This document shows, piece after piece, positions 7,956 through 16,797 of a stretch of DNA of 61,545 nt. The stretch spans positions 1 through 61,545 of the forward strand of contig JAJZDX010000027.1 in NCBI GenBank assembly GCA_021805865.1. The letters run 5' to 3'. The translations under genes and the position numbers were made by a program. Within the stretch, counting starts at the first letter, position 1, and each line of letters opens with the position of its first letter. The DNA is from Pseudomonadota bacterium (GTDB lineage: Bacteria; Pseudomonadota; Gammaproteobacteria; Steroidobacterales; Steroidobacteraceae). The notes beneath the pieces were generated by a model. That model saw only the letters and a program-made list of their open reading frames with translations, was not told the origin of the DNA and did no database searches.

Positions 7956-8888
7956 TCAAATCGTCCCAGCGGCGCGCATCGCGGCCAGCAGAGCCTGCCG
8001 AGGCGCCTCGGACAGTTCCGTCAGCGGCAGTCGCATGCCGCGGCCGATCCAGCCGAGCTGCGCGAGCGCCCATTTGACCGGGATCGGATTGGGCTCGAGG
8101 AACAGTCCCCGGTGCAACTGCGCCAATGGCGCATCAAGCCGTTCCGCAGCCGCCTCGTCACCGCGCATCGCGGCGGCAACCATCTGCGCCATGGCCTCCG
8201 GCACCACGTTCGCGGTCACCGAAATCACCCCCCTCGCCCCAGCGAGCATCGCTTCCCGCGCAGTGGCATCGTCGCCGCTGAGGACCACAAAGCCCTCCCG
8301 GCTGGCAGCGAGGATCTGCCGAACCCGCTCCGCTCCCGGCACGGCTTCTTTGACCGCGATGATACGCTGAAGTTGCGACAGCCGGCCGATCGTGGCGGGG
8401 AGCATGTCCACGGCGGTGCGCGCGGGCACATTGTAAAGCACCAGCGGCTTGCCCGCGGCTTCCGCCACGGCCGCGAAATGCCGGTACAGGCCCTCCTGGG
8501 TAGGCTTGTTGTACGCTGGCGTGACGACCAGGATGGCGTCGATCGACAGCTCCGACAGCCATCGGGCGCGAGCCGCCGTGGTCGCCGTACTGCTCGTGCC
8601 GGCACCGGCGATGATGACCATGCGGCCGGCGGCCTGCTCGCAGGCGCGCCTCACGAGCTCCTGCAGCTCCGCCTCGGTCACGGTAGCGGACTCCCCGGTG
8701 GTGCCCCCGACCACGATGCCGGTGGTTCCGCTCTCGATATGCCACTCGATGAGCTTCGCCCAGGCGGCGTAGTCGATTGCGCCGTCGGCATCCATGGGGG
8801 TGACGATGGCGACGAGGCTGCCTGCGACACCGAGACCGCGACCGTTCGCCGCGGATGTGGAGAAAAGGTTCACGATTTCTGACCGCAA
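7956..8888 (-). CDS. dapA: 4-hydroxy-tetrahydrodipicolinate synthase
   Basis: DapA condenses pyruvate with aspartate semialdehyde, the first committed step to lysine and diaminopimelate for peptidoglycan. The sequence has the family pattern: LVAIVTPMDADGAIDYAAW near the N-terminus, GTTGESATVT, TPAYNKPTQEGLYRHF, YNVPARTAVD (catalytic Tyr), and IIAVKEA with the Schiff-base Lys. Length (310 residues) is slightly over the usual 290-300 because the first 20 residues precede the conserved start. No ATG is available: TTG at 8888 or GTG at 8873 are the candidate starts. A TATACT -10 box lies near 8913-8918. The small lipoprotein gene follows it. Confidence 0.92.
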   Translation of the reverse strand: MRSEIVNLFSTSAANGRGLGVAGSLVAIVTPMDADGAIDYAAWAKLIEWHIESGTTGIVVGGTTGESATVTEAELQELVRRACEQAAGRMVIIAGAGTSSTATTAARARWLSELSIDAILVVTPAYNKPTQEGLYRHFAAVAEAAGKPLVLYNVPARTAVDMLPATIGRLSQLQRIIAVKEAVPGAERVRQILAASREGFVVLSGDDATAREAMLAGARGVISVTANVVPEAMAQMVAAAMRGDEAAAERLDAPLAQLHRGLFLEPNPIPVKWALAQLGWIGRGMRLPLTELSEAPRQALLAAMRAAGTI

Positions 8889-9281
8889 GGACTGCAGAGG
8901 ACGGATGGCTTTTGAGTATAGCCGCTATCCACCCGCCATCGGCACTCCCACCCCCGCCCCCCGGGACGCGCCGGCCAAATCCCACCGCCATGGGATCGTC
9001 CGCCGCCTGCAGGCGCCCCGAAGAGAAGATGAAGATATGGAGAGCGGGCACCGGGCACACCCGCCGCAGGCGGGCAGAAGCGAGCCCACGCCACGGCCTT
9101 ACCCGAAGCGGCTCTCGGGCGGGCAGGGTGCGAGGGGTGCGTCGCACAGGTGGCCGGGGATGGTCACCCCGGGCATGGAGACCGTGCGGGGCATTGCCCG
9201 GATCCATCGCCTCATGGCAGAGCGGACGCCGTTGTCGCCAGCAACCCGCGCTCCCGGTACACTCCCGCTCCAAACCCATTG
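8889..9281. other. Divergent intergenic region between dapA and gcvR-like gene
   Basis: The dapA end carries a plausible leftward -10 box (TATACT on the minus strand near 8913-8918). The rest is GC-rich with several short inverted repeats and no credible gene. Confidence 0.4.
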
Positions 9282-9833
9282 ATGAGCGCCCCCACGGAAC
9301 AAATGAAGCAGCACCTGGCCGTCTCGGCGATCGGCAGCGACAGAACAGGGATGGTCCACGAGCTGACCCGGGTGATCAGCGAGTGCGGCGGCAACATTAC
9401 CGAGAGCCGCATGGTGGCCCTGGGGGCCGAGTTCGCGATGCTGCTGCTGGTGTCGGGCAACTGGCACGCGCTCGCCAAGCTGGAAACCGAGCTCAAGCGC
9501 CTGGCCGACTCGGGCAGCCTCAGCGTTCACATGAAGCGAACGGAGCCGCGACCTGCGCGTACGGACATGCTGCCGTATTCGATCGACGTCGTCAGTCTCG
9601 ATCAAAGCGGCATCGTCGCGGGGCTGTCAGGCTTCTTTGCGAGCCGCGGCATCGACATCGCCGAGGTCTCCACTCGCAGCTATCCGGCGGCGCACACGGG
9701 CGCGCCCATGTTTTCTGTGCAGATGATCGTCAACGTGCCCAGCCGCATTCCCGTGGCACACCTGCGGGAGGAATTCATGGACTACTGCGATTCCCTGAAT
9801 CTCGATGCCATTCTCGAACCGGTCAAGTCCTAG
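9282..9833 (+). CDS. GcvR-like double-ACT regulator
   Basis: A 183-residue protein made of two ACT domains, about residues 8-85 (HLAVSAIGSDRTGMVHELTR) and 95-175 (SIDVVSLDQSGIVAGLSGFF). This is the layout of GcvR, which in Escherichia coli senses glycine and antagonises GcvA to repress the glycine cleavage genes. The protein acts by protein contact, not by binding DNA itself. The ATG at 9282 gives the family's normal length. It is followed after 14 bases by bcp, an order (gcvR then bcp, next to dapA) that is also seen in enterics. No gcvA or gcv genes are in the window. Confidence 0.82.
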   Translation: MSAPTEQMKQHLAVSAIGSDRTGMVHELTRVISECGGNITESRMVALGAEFAMLLLVSGNWHALAKLETELKRLADSGSLSVHMKRTEPRPARTDMLPYSIDVVSLDQSGIVAGLSGFFASRGIDIAEVSTRSYPAAHTGAPMFSVQMIVNVPSRIPVAHLREEFMDYCDSLNLDAILEPVKS

Positions 9834-9847
9834 AGCGCTCCCCCACG

Positions 9848-10315
9848 ATGCCGAAAATCACCGCAGGGGCCAAGGTCCCCGATTTCTCACTCCCCGCCAC
9901 AGGCGCCGGCCCCTTCAGGCTGAAGGATGCCGCCGGGCGGGCCCTGGTGGTCTATTTCTACCCCAAGGACATGACCTCGGGGTGCACGCGCGAGTCCCAG
10001 GACTTCCGCGACCTGCATGGCGCGTTCCGCAAGGCGGGCGCAGACATCGTCGGCGTCTCGCGCGACAGCATGAGCTCGCACGAGAAATTCAAGGCCAAGG
10101 AGCGGCTGCCGTTCGCGCTGCTCTCGGACGAAGATGAGCGCGTGTGCAAGCTCTTCGATGTCATCCGGGAGAAGAGCCTCTACGGGCGCAAGTTCCTCGG
10201 TATCGAGCGCAGCACCTTTCTGATCGATGCAGAGGGGGTGCTGCGGCAGGAGTGGCGCAAGGTGAAGGTCCCGGGGCACGCGGAGGAAGTCCTTGAAGCA
10301 ACGCGGTCTCTCTGA
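9848..10315 (+). CDS. bcp: Thioredoxin-dependent peroxiredoxin of the Bcp/PrxQ family
   Basis: A 155-residue peroxiredoxin that reduces hydroperoxides with a peroxidatic cysteine. The active-site pattern FYPKDMTSGCTRESQDF contains the catalytic Cys with the Pro/Thr context typical of Bcp. The usual second cysteine five residues later (as in GCTKEACDF) is absent here because the position is Gln, so it would work as a 1-Cys or atypical enzyme. Another cysteine occurs in DERVCKLFDV. It is co-directional with the gcvR-like gene upstream and its last 23 bases overlap the phoH-family gene. Confidence 0.9.
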   Translation: MPKITAGAKVPDFSLPATGAGPFRLKDAAGRALVVYFYPKDMTSGCTRESQDFRDLHGAFRKAGADIVGVSRDSMSSHEKFKAKERLPFALLSDEDERVCKLFDVIREKSLYGRKFLGIERSTFLIDAEGVLRQEWRKVKVPGHAEEVLEATRSL

Positions 10316-11801
10316 CGCGCGGCCGGCAGGCAGCGCCCCGCGCGCGAGCGCGCCCCACCCCACCGAGAGTTCCTTGCCGCACACAGAGCCCAGAGCCAGG
10401 CCGCGCGGCGACAGGCGTATCTTCGTGCTCGATACCAACGTGCTGATGCACGACCCGGCCTGCATCTTCCGCTTCGAGGAGCACGACGTCTACCTGCCCA
10501 TGGTGGTGCTGGAAGAGCTGGATGCCCACAAGAAGGGCCTCTCGGAAGCTTCCCGCAACGTTCGCCAAGTCAGCCGATTCCTCGACGACATGATGCGCGG
10601 GGCGACCAAGGAGCAGATCGACCAAGGACTGCCGCTGCCCGGGCGCTATAGTGGCAACCACGGCAAGAAGCCCTCCTCGGGACGGCTCTACTTCCAGACC
10701 CGTCTGCCGCCCGCGCCCCCCCCCGGTGCACCGGGCCCCGGCAACGACAACGTCATCCTGGCGCAGACCCTGACGCTGCAGCGCGAGCTGCCGGACACGC
10801 GTGTCATCCTCGTTTCGAAGGACATCAACCTGCGCATCAAGGCGGCGGTCCTTGGTGTGCACGTCGAGGATTACTACAGCGACAAGACACTGGATGACAG
10901 CGACGTGCTCTTTGGCGGCATGAGCGCCTTGGCGAGCGACTTCTGGGAGCGTCACGGCCAGGGCATGCGCTCTTGGAAGGATGGCGAGCGCACGCTCTAC
11001 GAGATCGCGGGCCCCGCGGTCGCCGGCTGGCAGCCGAATCAGGGGGTGTACGAGGACAGCCCTCAGGGAATCGAGGGCATCGTACGCCGACTCGAGGGCG
11101 GATCGGCCGTCATCGAGCTGCTACGGGACCACCGCAGCGAGCGCCACGGCGTCTGGGGCATCACCGCGCGCAACCGGGAGCAGAACTTCGCGCTGAACCT
11201 GCTCATGGACCCGGAGATCGACTTCGTCACCGTGCTTGGGCCGGCGGGAACCGGCAAGACATTGCTCGCGCTCGCGGCAGGGCTGACGCAGACGCTCGAA
11301 AGCAATCGCTTCGTCGAGATCATCATGACACGGGTGACGATCCCGCTCGGAGAGGACATCGGATTCCTCCCCGGCACGGAAGAAGAAAAGATGGAGCCGT
11401 GGATGGGCGCCCTGATGGACAACCTCGAGGTGCTCACCGGCGGCCAGGAGGGGGGCAATTGGGGCCGGGCGGCCACCCAGGACCTGCTGCGCAACCGCAT
11501 CAAGATCCGCTCGCTCAACTTCATGCGCGGGCGAACGTTTCTCAACCGTTTCGTGATCCTCGACGAGGCGCAGAACCTCACGCCCAAGCAGATGAAGGCG
11601 CTCGTCACCCGCGCCGGTCCCGGCACCAAGCTGGTCTGCCTGGGCAACGTCGCCCAGATCGATACCCCGTATCTGACCGAGACGACATCGGGGCTGACCT
11701 ATGCGGTCAACCGCTTCCGGGGCTGGCCGCACTCGGGGCATGTGACGCTGATGCGCGGAGAGCGTTCCCGGCTCGCGGACTTCGCCTCGGACAATCTTTG
11801 A
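10293..11801 (+). CDS. PhoH-family ATPase with N-terminal PIN domain
   Basis: A 502-residue protein. Residues about 42-190 form a PIN-type RNase domain (FVLDTNVLMHD, then VVLEELDAHKKG and VSKDINLRIKA with the acidic residues). About 290-495 is the PhoH P-loop domain: GPAGTGKTLLALA Walker A, EDIGFLPGTEEEKM, and VILDEAQNLTPKQMK Walker B. PIN-PhoH (PhoH2-type) proteins act as RNA helicase-nucleases. TTG at 10293 was chosen because GGAGGAAG lies six bases before it; TTG 10374 is an alternative. The 23-base overlap with bcp indicates co-translation. The region about 1-40 is low complexity. Confidence 0.88.
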   Translation: MKQRGLSDARPAGSAPRASAPHPTESSLPHTEPRARPRGDRRIFVLDTNVLMHDPACIFRFEEHDVYLPMVVLEELDAHKKGLSEASRNVRQVSRFLDDMMRGATKEQIDQGLPLPGRYSGNHGKKPSSGRLYFQTRLPPAPPPGAPGPGNDNVILAQTLTLQRELPDTRVILVSKDINLRIKAAVLGVHVEDYYSDKTLDDSDVLFGGMSALASDFWERHGQGMRSWKDGERTLYEIAGPAVAGWQPNQGVYEDSPQGIEGIVRRLEGGSAVIELLRDHRSERHGVWGITARNREQNFALNLLMDPEIDFVTVLGPAGTGKTLLALAAGLTQTLESNRFVEIIMTRVTIPLGEDIGFLPGTEEEKMEPWMGALMDNLEVLTGGQEGGNWGRAATQDLLRNRIKIRSLNFMRGRTFLNRFVILDEAQNLTPKQMKALVTRAGPGTKLVCLGNVAQIDTPYLTETTSGLTYAVNRFRGWPHSGHVTLMRGERSRLADFASDNL

Positions 11802-11929
11802 GACCTGCGGTTTTTGGTAAGCTCGCTGCCTGGTGAGCGGGCCATCCCGTATCTTAACCCGTACCTGAAGATTTGTAAGCGTCTGTATTTCCAGGGAAAC
11901 CGCTCCCCGTCGGCCGAGGTCCAATCTGC

Positions 11930-13495
11930 ATGCGTGCGCTCGTCTGGGTTCTGCTGGCCGCCTTCGTGAACGCCACGGTAGCGGTGGCCGGGGTGCCTCC
12001 GGTCTCGCCACCGATTCCGCTGACTGCCGCGCGCAAGCGCGCGTCTTCGAAATTTGTCGCCCCTCCCCCCCTGCCCCCGATCCCTCTGACCACCGATCTG
12101 CCCTCGGCGCTCGAATCGGACCTGCCCGATCTCAGCAGTCCGGCCTCGGTCGTCCTGCCGATGCATGAGCAGTACCAGATCGGCTACGAGATGATGCTGC
12201 AGATGCGCGCGCAGCATCAGCTCATCGGGGACCCGGAGGTGGAGGAGTACCTGAACTCCGTCGGCAAGCGGCTCGCCGCGCAAAGCCCTCTCGGCGCGGC
12301 CAGCTTTCACTACTTCTGCGTCAACACGCCGGTAATCAACTCATTCGCCGCCCCGGGCCACAACGTCTTCATCAACTCCGGGCTGATTCTGTTCACCCAT
12401 ACGGAGTCGGAGCTCGCGGCGGTGATGGCCCACGAGACCGCGCACGAGGTCCAGAACCACATCGCCCGCAAGCTCCTCAACGCTCAGCACGCCAACATCG
12501 ACTCCCTCGCCGCCATGCTGGCGACGATCCTGCTCGGGGCGGCGAGCGGCAGCGGCAACGCCATCGCGGGCGGCATCGTCGCCTCGCAGGGACTCGCGGC
12601 CCAGGAGCAGATCGACTACAGCCGCAGCGTGGAAGAGGAGGCCGACCGCGTCGGCCTGGAGCTTCTGGCGGCCGCGGGCTTCGACCCCGAAGGCATGCCC
12701 GACGTATTTGAGAAATTGATGCGGCTGCAGGGCCTGCAGGATGCCTGGGTCCCGGCGGTGCTCATCGGGCACCCGATGACCGCCGACCGTGTCGCCTACA
12801 CGCGCGCGCACGCGGCGCAGTATCCGCCGGTACCAGACACCAGCTCGCCCGACTACCACCTGATCAAGGCTCGCATCCGGGTGCTGACCGCGCCGGCGGA
12901 CGACAACGTGCAGCGATACTTCGCCGTGAGGATCGCCCATGGCCATCACAGCCTGGGCACGATGTACGGGAATGCGCTCGCGCTGATGCGCGAGCGTCGG
13001 GCACGGCAGGCGGTGAAGATCCTCACGAAGCTGCTGCAGCGGCACCCGGATCTGCACCTCCTCTACATCGCGCTCGGCCAGGCGCAGGCGCAGGCGGGCG
13101 CGATGCCGCAGGCGCTCGCCACCTTCGCGCACGCCGAGCGGCTGTTTCCGCTCAATGTGCCGGTCACGGTGCGTTACGCCCAGACTCTCATGGCGGACGG
13201 CAAGAACGGGCAGGCGCACAATCTGCTGCGCAACCTGTTCAACCTCGTGGACCCGACCCCGGGTGAGATCGAGCTCACCGCGCGTGCCGCCAGCGCGGCG
13301 GGCGATCTCGGAGGCGCGTACTACTACATGGGCTATTACCAGCTCGATACCGGCAATGTGCCACTCGCAGTCAAGCAGTTCCAGATCGCCCTCGGCATGC
13401 CCAACCTCAACCCCGTGCAGCGACAGCGCATCATCGCGGCGCTCAAGCAGGCCAAGGGGTACCTGATGAGAATGCGCCGGCATCAAGGCAGCTGA
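11930..13495 (+). CDS. Periplasmic M48 metalloprotease with TPR repeats (BepA-like)
   Basis: A 521-residue exported zinc protease. A signal peptide covers about residues 1-20. The M48 domain (about 75-280) contains HETAH at 168-172, where the two His residues bind zinc and Glu is catalytic. The third ligand lies in SVEEEADRVG near 236. Tetratricopeptide-like helical repeats fill about 330-515. This is the layout of BepA (YfgC), which trims or rescues stalled outer-membrane proteins such as LptD. The gene stands alone and the mla genes that follow also serve the outer membrane. A proline-rich stretch at 24-65 is unusual. Confidence 0.88.
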   Translation: MRALVWVLLAAFVNATVAVAGVPPVSPPIPLTAARKRASSKFVAPPPLPPIPLTTDLPSALESDLPDLSSPASVVLPMHEQYQIGYEMMLQMRAQHQLIGDPEVEEYLNSVGKRLAAQSPLGAASFHYFCVNTPVINSFAAPGHNVFINSGLILFTHTESELAAVMAHETAHEVQNHIARKLLNAQHANIDSLAAMLATILLGAASGSGNAIAGGIVASQGLAAQEQIDYSRSVEEEADRVGLELLAAAGFDPEGMPDVFEKLMRLQGLQDAWVPAVLIGHPMTADRVAYTRAHAAQYPPVPDTSSPDYHLIKARIRVLTAPADDNVQRYFAVRIAHGHHSLGTMYGNALALMRERRARQAVKILTKLLQRHPDLHLLYIALGQAQAQAGAMPQALATFAHAERLFPLNVPVTVRYAQTLMADGKNGQAHNLLRNLFNLVDPTPGEIELTARAASAAGDLGGAYYYMGYYQLDTGNVPLAVKQFQIALGMPNLNPVQRQRIIAALKQAKGYLMRMRRHQGS

Positions 13496-13606
13496 ACCCC
13501 GCAGCCTGCGCAGGCTCCCTCGATTCTCGCGCTCAGCGCCCCCCCGCGTGAACGGAGCCGGGCTGCGACAGAGTGCGTTTTTTTTCGGTGACTTGGCCGC
13601 GCAAAG

Positions 13607-13636
13607 TTCGAAGACCGGCAATTCCGCTGCTACAAT
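13607..13636 (+). promoter_or_regulatory. Likely promoter of mlaA
   Basis: TTCGAA (13607-13612) and TACAAT (13631-13636) are separated by 18 bases and lie about 26 bases before the mlaA ATG. A run of eight T just upstream (about 13577-13584) may mark the end of transcription of the protease gene. Confidence 0.45.
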
Positions 13637-13661
13637 GCGTTTTTTTGCACAAGGACAGGTC

Positions 13662-14411
13662 ATGCCAGGCAATCGCATCAGACTCTCGCTTGCCCTCGCC
13701 CTCGGGTGCCTGACGCTCGTCGGCTGCGCCACCGTGCCCCCCTCGGAGCGCGATCCGCGCGACCCGTGGCAGCGAATGAATCGCGCGACGTGGAGCTTCG
13801 ATTACGGGTTTTACACCGATATCGCCGAGCCCGTGGCCAGAACCTACGTGCGCATCACGCCTCATCCGATCCAGACCGGGATCAGCAACTTCTTTCACAA
13901 CCTCACCTACCCGGAAGTGATCGTCAACGACCTGCTGCAGGGCCAGGTGGCCGACTTCGGGAAGGACACGGCGCGGTTCGTGGTCAACAGTACGTTCGGC
14001 ATCGGCGGACTTCTCGATCCCGCCACGAGCATGGGCCTGGTGCGCCACGACCGGGACTTCGGCCAGACCTTCGGCAAATGGGGCATCCCGACCGGGCCTT
14101 ATCTGGTGCTGCCGTTCCTCGGCCCCTCGGACGTGCGCGACGCAATCGGGCTGGTGCCCGCCGAGTACGCCGATCCGCTGCACTATGTGCAGAATACATG
14201 GGCCGATTACGGCACCCGCGCGGTCGGTACCCTCAACACCGGAGCGCAACTCCTGCCGATCTTCCGCCTGGACCAGCAGGCTTTCGATCATTACGCCTTC
14301 GCGCGCAATACCTACCTGGAGCGGCGCAGATTCATGGTCAAGGGCCCGAGGAAAGGCCCGGGCGGAGCCGAGCAGGAGTTCAAGGAACTCGAGAAATCGG
14401 GCGGGAACTAG
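13662..14411 (+). CDS. mlaA: Outer-membrane phospholipid-retrograde-transport lipoprotein MlaA
   Basis: A 249-residue lipoprotein (signal peptide ending LTLVGC). The family pattern is clear: DPWQRMNRATWSFDYGFY, then YVRITPHPIQTGISNFFHNL, NDLLQGQ, and FGQTFGKWGIPTGPYLVLPF. MlaA forms a ring in the outer membrane and passes mislocalised phospholipids to MlaC. ATG 13662 follows AAGGACAGGTC. The rest of the Mla system is encoded convergently just downstream, which supports a shared job, although mlaA itself is a separate unit with its own promoter. The C-terminal tail is basic and glycine-rich. Confidence 0.95.
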   Translation: MPGNRIRLSLALALGCLTLVGCATVPPSERDPRDPWQRMNRATWSFDYGFYTDIAEPVARTYVRITPHPIQTGISNFFHNLTYPEVIVNDLLQGQVADFGKDTARFVVNSTFGIGGLLDPATSMGLVRHDRDFGQTFGKWGIPTGPYLVLPFLGPSDVRDAIGLVPAEYADPLHYVQNTWADYGTRAVGTLNTGAQLLPIFRLDQQAFDHYAFARNTYLERRRFMVKGPRKGPGGAEQEFKELEKSGGN

Positions 14412-14490
14412 CGCGCGCCAATCATCAAAGGAGGCGCTGCGGCTCGGGAGCGCGGCGAAGCGGCTGCGCGGGCTCCCCCGGAACCCCGGC

Positions 14491-14838
14491 TCAGACTCCC
14501 CTCTGCAGCAGCTCCTCCACCGTGCTGATGCGCGCCAGCGCCAGCAGATTCTGAGGCAGATGCTGCAAGCGCAGCGAGCACCCCGCGCGCTTCGCCTCCC
14601 CCAGCCAGTCGAGCAGCACGGCGAGGCCCGCGCTGTCGGCCTGAGAGATCGCGCCGCAGTCGATCGAGAGCTCCCGGCCGGCATTGCGCAGCGCCAGCAG
14701 CCCCTGCTTGCGCGCACGCCGGGCGGTCGCGAAAGTGAGCGCCCCGCGCGCCTCGCATCGCTGCGGCGAGGACGCCGAGAGCTCGAACGAGGCGCCCGCC
14801 GCCAATCCGGGCGGGGGGACGGGCGCCGCCGCGCTCAT
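14491..14838 (-). CDS. mlaB: STAS-domain protein of the Mla transporter (MlaB)
   Basis: A 115-residue cytoplasmic STAS-domain protein and the last gene of the mlaFEDCB operon. The core reads ELSIDCGAISQADSAGLAVL followed by LDWLGEA, where DSAG matches the STAS loop that contacts MlaF. MlaB binds and stabilises the ATPase MlaF. Its ATG at 14838 overlaps the mlaC stop (ATGA). The length is slightly above the E. coli protein because of an alanine- and proline-rich N-terminus. Confidence 0.85.
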   Translation of the reverse strand: MSAAAPVPPPGLAAGASFELSASSPQRCEARGALTFATARRARKQGLLALRNAGRELSIDCGAISQADSAGLAVLLDWLGEAKRAGCSLRLQHLPQNLLALARISTVEELLQRGV

Positions 14839-15512
14839 GACCCGCCGCCCGCATGCGCAATCGCGGTCGGCTTCACGCCTTCCTGCAGGCGCTTGATCAC
14901 CGCATCCAGGCCCTGCTGCCTGATCTGCGACGCGAAGTCTTCCCGATAGCTCTTGACGTAGCTGACACCATCGAGGTGGACGTCGAAAGCCTGCCAACCC
15001 CTCGGCGTCAACTGCATGAGGTATACCACCGACACCCGGGAGCCGTTGCTGCGCGTCATCTCCGTGCGCACCGTCGCGAAGTTCGTGCCGGGAGACAGAT
15101 GGGTCGGAAAGACCTTCAGCATGTTGGATCTGAAGTCGGCAAGCGCGCCGCCGAAGTTGACCATCATCGAATGGTAGAACGCATCGATGAAGCGCTGCCG
15201 CTGTTCCGGGGTGGCCGTGCGCCAGTACCGGCCGAGCACCAGCTGAGCGGCGAGCTGCGTATCGACATGCGGCAGCAGGTACTTGTCGACGAGCGGGGTC
15301 ACCTTCGCCGGGTCCTTGCGGTATTCCTCCCGATGGCCCTTGAGCGCGTTCAGCAGCTGCTGGGCGGCGGTCTCGATGACCTGCGAGGGCTGCACCCACG
15401 TGGGCGCGGCCCGCTGCTCAGCCGGCGCCCCCTGCGGCGCGGGGGCAGCCTGGGCGGGAAGCTGCGCCAAAGCGGCGGTGAGCGCCGCGGCGATCACTAT
15501 CGTCGGTCTCAT
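14835..15512 (-). CDS. mlaC: Periplasmic phospholipid carrier MlaC
   Basis: A 225-residue exported protein with a signal peptide (MRPTIVIAAALTAALAQLPA). The mature part shows the MlaC (Tol-Tol-Ttg2D) pattern: KVTPLVDKYLLPHVDTQLAA, QRQRFIDAFYHSMMVNFGGA, and RGWQAFDVHLDGVSYVKSYR. It shuttles phospholipids between MlaA and the MlaFEDB complex. ATG 15512 overlaps the mlaD stop, so translation is coupled. Confidence 0.93.
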   Translation of the reverse strand: MRPTIVIAAALTAALAQLPAQAAPAPQGAPAEQRAAPTWVQPSQVIETAAQQLLNALKGHREEYRKDPAKVTPLVDKYLLPHVDTQLAAQLVLGRYWRTATPEQRQRFIDAFYHSMMVNFGGALADFRSNMLKVFPTHLSPGTNFATVRTEMTRSNGSRVSVVYLMQLTPRGWQAFDVHLDGVSYVKSYREDFASQIRQQGLDAVIKRLQEGVKPTAIAHAGGGS

Positions 15513-16021
15513 CACTTGGGTCCCTTCGAGCCGCCCTGGCTGCCAGAGCCGCTCTTGCTGGAGAAGTTGGCGAAGAACTTGTTGATCAGGTTCTCGAGCA
15601 CGAGCGCCGACTGGGTCTCCATGATCCGGCTGCCGTTCTTGAGGTAGGTCTCGAGTCCGCCCGGGCTGATGCTGACGTACTGCCCGCCGAGCAGCCCCTC
15701 GGTGTCGATGCTGGCGAAGCTGTCCACCGGTATCTGATTGAACTTCTTGTAGATGTTCATCCATACCTCGGCGCGCTCGCTGTTGGTATCGAATCCGATG
15801 TTGGTGACATCGCCGACGCGCACGCCGGCCATCTTGACGGGCGCGCCGACCTTCAGATCGCCGATGTTGTCGAATTCCGCCGTCACCTGATAGCCAGGAG
15901 GCTTGCCGAAGCCGAACTTCATGCCGCTCGAGGGCAGCTGGGTGGTGAGAAACAGAAGCGCGGCCAGGCCCAGCATCACGAACAGGCCCGTTCCGATCTC
16001 CAGGGAGCGATTGGCGCGCAT
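15512..16021 (-). CDS. mlaD: MCE-domain substrate-binding protein MlaD
   Basis: A 169-residue inner-membrane protein with one N-terminal transmembrane helix (about 10-28, GTGLFVMLGLAALLFL) and a single MCE domain (about 40-120: YQVTAEFDNIGDLKVGAPVK, GVRVGDV, and IDTEGLLGGQYVSISPG). Hexameric MlaD forms the lipid channel on MlaE. The glycine- and serine-rich tail is short. The gene lies 14 bases after mlaE. Confidence 0.95.
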   Translation of the reverse strand: MRANRSLEIGTGLFVMLGLAALLFLTTQLPSSGMKFGFGKPPGYQVTAEFDNIGDLKVGAPVKMAGVRVGDVTNIGFDTNSERAEVWMNIYKKFNQIPVDSFASIDTEGLLGGQYVSISPGGLETYLKNGSRIMETQSALVLENLINKFFANFSSKSGSGSQGGSKGPK

Positions 16022-16035
16022 GGGCGGCTATCCTC

Positions 16036-16797
16036 TTACAAAAATGCAGCGGTCAATACGTAATCGAGCAACAGCGTCATCACGGACGAGGCGACCACGG
16101 TGCGGGTCGTTGCCCGGCCCACACCTTCGGCGGTCGGGTCGGCGTGGTAGCCCTCATTGACGGCGATCAGGCTCAACACCGCCCCGAATACCACGCTCTT
16201 GACGACCCCCTCGGTCACATCCTTCAAGGCGATCGCGCTTTGCATCTGCGACCAGAAAATGCCGTGGTCGACCCCCATCATCTGCACGCCGACGAGCTGC
16301 GCTCCATACAGGCCGATGACGATGAAGATCGCCGTGAGCAGCGGCAGGGCGATAAGTCCGCCCAGGAAGCGGGGCGCGGCGACGTGACGCATCGGGTCGA
16401 CCGCCATGACCTCCATGGCGGTGAGCTGATCCGTGGCCCGCATCAGGCCGATCTCGGAAGTGAGCGCGGTGCCGGCGCGGCCGGCGAACAGCAGCGCGGT
16501 GAGAACCGGCCCCAGCTCTTTGAGCAGCGACAGCGCCGCAGCGGTGCCCAGGGCCGATGTGGCGCCGAACCGCTGCAGCAGATCGTAGCCCTGCAGGCCG
16601 AGCACCATGCCGGTGAACAGCCCCGAGAGCATGATGATGATGAGCGAGCGGGCACCGGCGTTGTAGATCTGCGCGATGATGAGCCTCGGGCGCGCGAGAG
16701 CCGGCACGCACGCGGCGAGCAGCCGCCCGAAGAACAGAGCCGTGACGCCGGCCTTGCGCAGCGCTTCGAGCACACCTTGCCGCGAGCCGTTGCTCAT
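16036..16797 (-). CDS. mlaE: Mla lipid ABC transporter permease MlaE
   Basis: A 253-residue permease with about five to six membrane segments and the MlaE signatures IYNAGARSLIIIMLSGLFTG, LKELGPVLTALLFAGRAGTA, and a C-terminal EGVGRATTRTVVASS. It forms the membrane dimer of the phospholipid transporter with MlaF, MlaD and MlaB. The ATG at 16797 overlaps the mlaF stop by four bases. Confidence 0.95.
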   Translation of the reverse strand: MSNGSRQGVLEALRKAGVTALFFGRLLAACVPALARPRLIIAQIYNAGARSLIIIMLSGLFTGMVLGLQGYDLLQRFGATSALGTAAALSLLKELGPVLTALLFAGRAGTALTSEIGLMRATDQLTAMEVMAVDPMRHVAAPRFLGGLIALPLLTAIFIVIGLYGAQLVGVQMMGVDHGIFWSQMQSAIALKDVTEGVVKSVVFGAVLSLIAVNEGYHADPTAEGVGRATTRTVVASSVMTLLLDYVLTAAFL

